Shown in pieces: positions 62,246-64,000 of a DNA stretch of 64,000 nt. The stretch comes from Streptomyces spiramyceticus (lineage in GTDB: Bacteria; Actinomycetota; Actinomycetes; Streptomycetales; Streptomycetaceae). A program made the translations under genes and the position numbers. The stretch lies in assembly GCF_028807635.1 (NCBI RefSeq), contig NZ_JARBAX010000001.1, forward strand, positions 571,001 through 635,000. Reading direction: 5' to 3'. How positions within the stretch are numbered: position 1 is the first letter of the stretch; each line of letters opens with the position of its first letter. Below the pieces are notes generated by a model. The model ran no database searches. It had not been told where the DNA came from and was given only the letters and a program-made list of their open reading frames with translations.

Positions 62246-63825
62246 CGGCGCCGCCGAGGTCCGTACTTGGCCGCATCCTCACCGACCTCGGGTCGACTTT
62301 GGTCGAGGTCGTGGCGGGCGAGCCGGACCCGACGCGGCCCGTCGGCGGCGTACTCATCCACGACCCCCAGGACGAACCGACCCGGCTGCCCGACGCGGTG
62401 GTCCTGGGCGTCGGGGTCTACGGCGCCGACCAGGTGGCCGCGCTGGTCGAGCGGGCGGCGGGTCTCGGGGCGGCGGCCGTGATCGTACGGTCCCCCGTCG
62501 CGGTGGACGGCGCGGTGAAGGACGCCGTCACCCGTACCGGCATCCCGGTCCTCGGCCTGACGCCGGGCGCGTCGTGGGCCCCAGTCGCCACGCTGCTGCG
62601 GTCGCTGCTCGCCGTGGACGGGACGGGCGAGGCGGACGACCCGGGCGAGCCGCTCGCCGGGGATCTGTTCGCCCTGGCCAACGCGGTCGCCGCGCTGCTC
62701 GACGGCCCGGTGACCGTGGAGGACCGCAACGGCCGGGTGCTGGCCTTCTCCAGCCGGCAGGAGGAGGGCGACGAGGCCAGGATCGCCACGATCCTGGAGC
62801 GGCAGGTGCCGGGCGAGAAGCTCCGCATCCTGGAAGAACGCGGCGCCTTCCACGCCCTCTACCGGAGCGACCGGCCGGTCTATGTGGAGGGCGTCGCGGA
62901 GAAGCCCCGGGTGGCGATCGCCGTGCGGGCCGGCGGGGAAATCCTGGGCTCCATCTGGGTCGTGGTCCGCGAGCCGCTCACCGAGGACCGGGAGCGGTCC
63001 CTCGCCGAGGCGGCGAAGGTGGCCGCCTTGCATCTGCTGCGCCGAAGGGCGGGGGAAGACGTCGAGCACCGGCTCCAGGCCGACCTGCTCGCGACGGTTC
63101 TGGAGGGCGGTGCGGGGGCGCCGGACGCGGCGGTACGGCTGGGGCTCTCGGATCAGCCCGCGTGCGTTCTGGCGCTGGCGGTGACCGGCGGTTCGTCCGC
63201 CCCCGACCGCGTGGCGGTCGGCCACCGCGTCTCCAAAGCCCTGGCGCTGCACCTCGCCGCCATCCACCCGCGAACGGCCACGGCCTCGCTCGGCGGCGTC
63301 GCGTACGCGATCCTGCCGACCGCCTCCGACGAGCCCGCGCTACGGGTGGCGGAAGCGTTTCTCGGCCGGATCGGCACGCGCGTCCCCGCGGTCATCGGCA
63401 TCGGCAGGCTGGCGATGCGGCCGGCCGAACTGCGCAGGTCGCGCTCGGACGCGGACCGGGCGCTGCGGGTGCTGCGCGACGGACGCTCCCCGCTCAGGGC
63501 CGCGCGGCTGTCGGACGTGTACGTCGCTTCCCTGCTGGTCGAGCTGGGCGACCGGATGGCGGCGGAGGACGACCTTCCCGACGGTCCCGTCGTACGCCTG
63601 CGCGCCTACGACGCCGAACACAACACGGCGCTCACGGAGACGCTGGCGGCCTGGCTGAGCACGTTCGGGGACGTGATCGCGGCGTCTGCCGCGGTGCACG
63701 TCCACCCGAACACGTTCCGGTACCGCCTGAAGCGGCTGGCAGAGGTGGCGAGCCTCGACCTCACGGACCCGGAGGCACGATTCGAAGCGATGCTGCAATT
63801 GCGGCTGGGGCCGGGGCCGCGGTAG
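62242..63825 (+). CDS. PucR-family transcriptional regulator
   Basis: 527 residues. The N-terminal PucR sensor domain covers ~1-125 (GADQVAALVERAAGLGAAAVIVRSP...GIPVLGLTPGASWAPVATLLRSLL). The middle is a GAF-like region with 'DLFALANAVAALLDGPVTVEDRNGRVLAFSSR' and 'GGEILGSIWVVVREP'. The C-terminal HTH is 'HVHPNTFRYRLKRLAEVASLDLTDPEARFEAMLQLRL'. Most members activate amino-acid or purine catabolism genes in response to a substrate. As the last gene of the salvage operon it probably controls it. The ATG is coupled to the bridging ORF. Confidence 0.9.
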   Translation: MTAPPRSVLGRILTDLGSTLVEVVAGEPDPTRPVGGVLIHDPQDEPTRLPDAVVLGVGVYGADQVAALVERAAGLGAAAVIVRSPVAVDGAVKDAVTRTGIPVLGLTPGASWAPVATLLRSLLAVDGTGEADDPGEPLAGDLFALANAVAALLDGPVTVEDRNGRVLAFSSRQEEGDEARIATILERQVPGEKLRILEERGAFHALYRSDRPVYVEGVAEKPRVAIAVRAGGEILGSIWVVVREPLTEDRERSLAEAAKVAALHLLRRRAGEDVEHRLQADLLATVLEGGAGAPDAAVRLGLSDQPACVLALAVTGGSSAPDRVAVGHRVSKALALHLAAIHPRTATASLGGVAYAILPTASDEPALRVAEAFLGRIGTRVPAVIGIGRLAMRPAELRRSRSDADRALRVLRDGRSPLRAARLSDVYVASLLVELGDRMAAEDDLPDGPVVRLRAYDAEHNTALTETLAAWLSTFGDVIAASAAVHVHPNTFRYRLKRLAEVASLDLTDPEARFEAMLQLRLGPGPR

Positions 63826-63989
63826 CCGGGGGAGGAGTCGCGGCCGGAGGCACGACCGGTGCCGCATCCGAATCGCCGTACGGCCGCACGGCGGAGATCA
63901 CCTACCCCTCCGGCACTCACTTCAGCGTGATCGCGAGGCCCGTGACCACGGGGTGAGCGGGTCGGGGGCTCGGTTAGCCTGAGGGCACA
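63826..63989. other. Region after the PucR gene
   Basis: No gene is firmly supported. One + frame stays open to TGA at 63956 and ends SPYGRTAEITYPSGTHFSVIARPVTTG, which looks protein-like, but it has no start of its own here and overlaps the PucR 3' end in another frame. TTAGCCT at 63973-63979 could be a -10 box for the next gene. Confidence 0.35.
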
Positions 63990-64000
63990 ATGAACCATTT
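63990..64000 (+). CDS. Possible 5' end of the next gene
   Basis: ATG-AAC-CAT at the right edge, behind GAGGG at good spacing and a possible -10 box. Only three codons are visible, so the product cannot be named. Confidence 0.35.

Noticed and set aside
63826..63956. C-terminal end of a separate gene (…GTHFSVIARPVTTG)
   Set aside because: No start codon with a ribosome site, and it overlaps the PucR 3' end in another frame.

Overview
The window reads as a Streptomyces-type actinomycete chromosome: very high G+C, many GTG and one TTG start, GTGA/ATGA stop-start overlaps inside operons, purine-rich Shine-Dalgarno sites, and an operator-linked arginine regulon, lasso peptide genes and corrin genes typical of that group. 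Nothing looks like a prophage, plasmid or IS element, and I see no CRISPR array or rRNA.

Layout. 1-2.5 kb: partial GNAT acetyltransferase and a translationally coupled p-aminobenzoate pair (PabB-like, PabC-like). 2.6-3.1 kb: five tRNA genes (Gly-GCC, Cys-GCA, three Val-GAC) with a promoter and a terminator. 3.2-7.8 kb: zinc-ribbon protein, phosphotransferase, two small hypothetical proteins, a membrane Ser/Thr kinase, a SpoU/TrmH methyltransferase. 7.9-15.3 kb: corrin (vitamin B12) genes cobA, a BluB-CobT fusion with a ~640-residue low-complexity N-terminus, and cobL. 15.4-19.6 kb: acetyltransferase, methionine importer metNIQ preceded by a Cys/Met-rich leader ORF, and a broken HAD hydrolase. 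19.7-27.9 kb: small membrane proteins, acetyltransferase, sigma factor, glycerophosphodiesterase, lysophosphatidate acyltransferase, an MFS pump with its TetR regulator, a secreted RTX-like protein, an aldo/keto reductase.

27.9-42 kb: arginine biosynthesis is split in two, argG-argH on one side and argCJBDR on the other, with ARG-box-like sites at the argG and argC promoters. Between them lies a compact lasso peptide cluster (precursor, cyclase, RRE protein, peptidase, ABC exporter). The 38-residue precursor gives a predicted core FVKRTGPPDILGRHRLIG with a Phe1-Asp9 ring. A PPOX-family protein and an L,D-transpeptidase-like secreted protein follow it.

42-48 kb: long-form GAPDH, an acetyltransferase, an ABC-2 type exporter pair, and a LuxR-type two-component system.

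48-63.8 kb: a peptide/D-amino-acid salvage locus. A divergent DppA D-aminopeptidase faces a long, mostly overlapping operon: serine hydrolase, dipeptide ABC importer (with permease and ATPase fused in one protein), S9 peptidase, second serine hydrolase, M20 peptidase, GNAT acyltransferase, N-succinylamino-acid-racemase-like enolase, a 33-codon bridging ORF and a PucR regulator. Together these could import and cut D-residue-containing peptides and convert released D-amino acids to L-amino acids through N-acylated intermediates. The two points I rate most worth follow-up are the lasso cluster and this salvage locus, then the metNIQ leader ORF and the BluB-CobT fusion.
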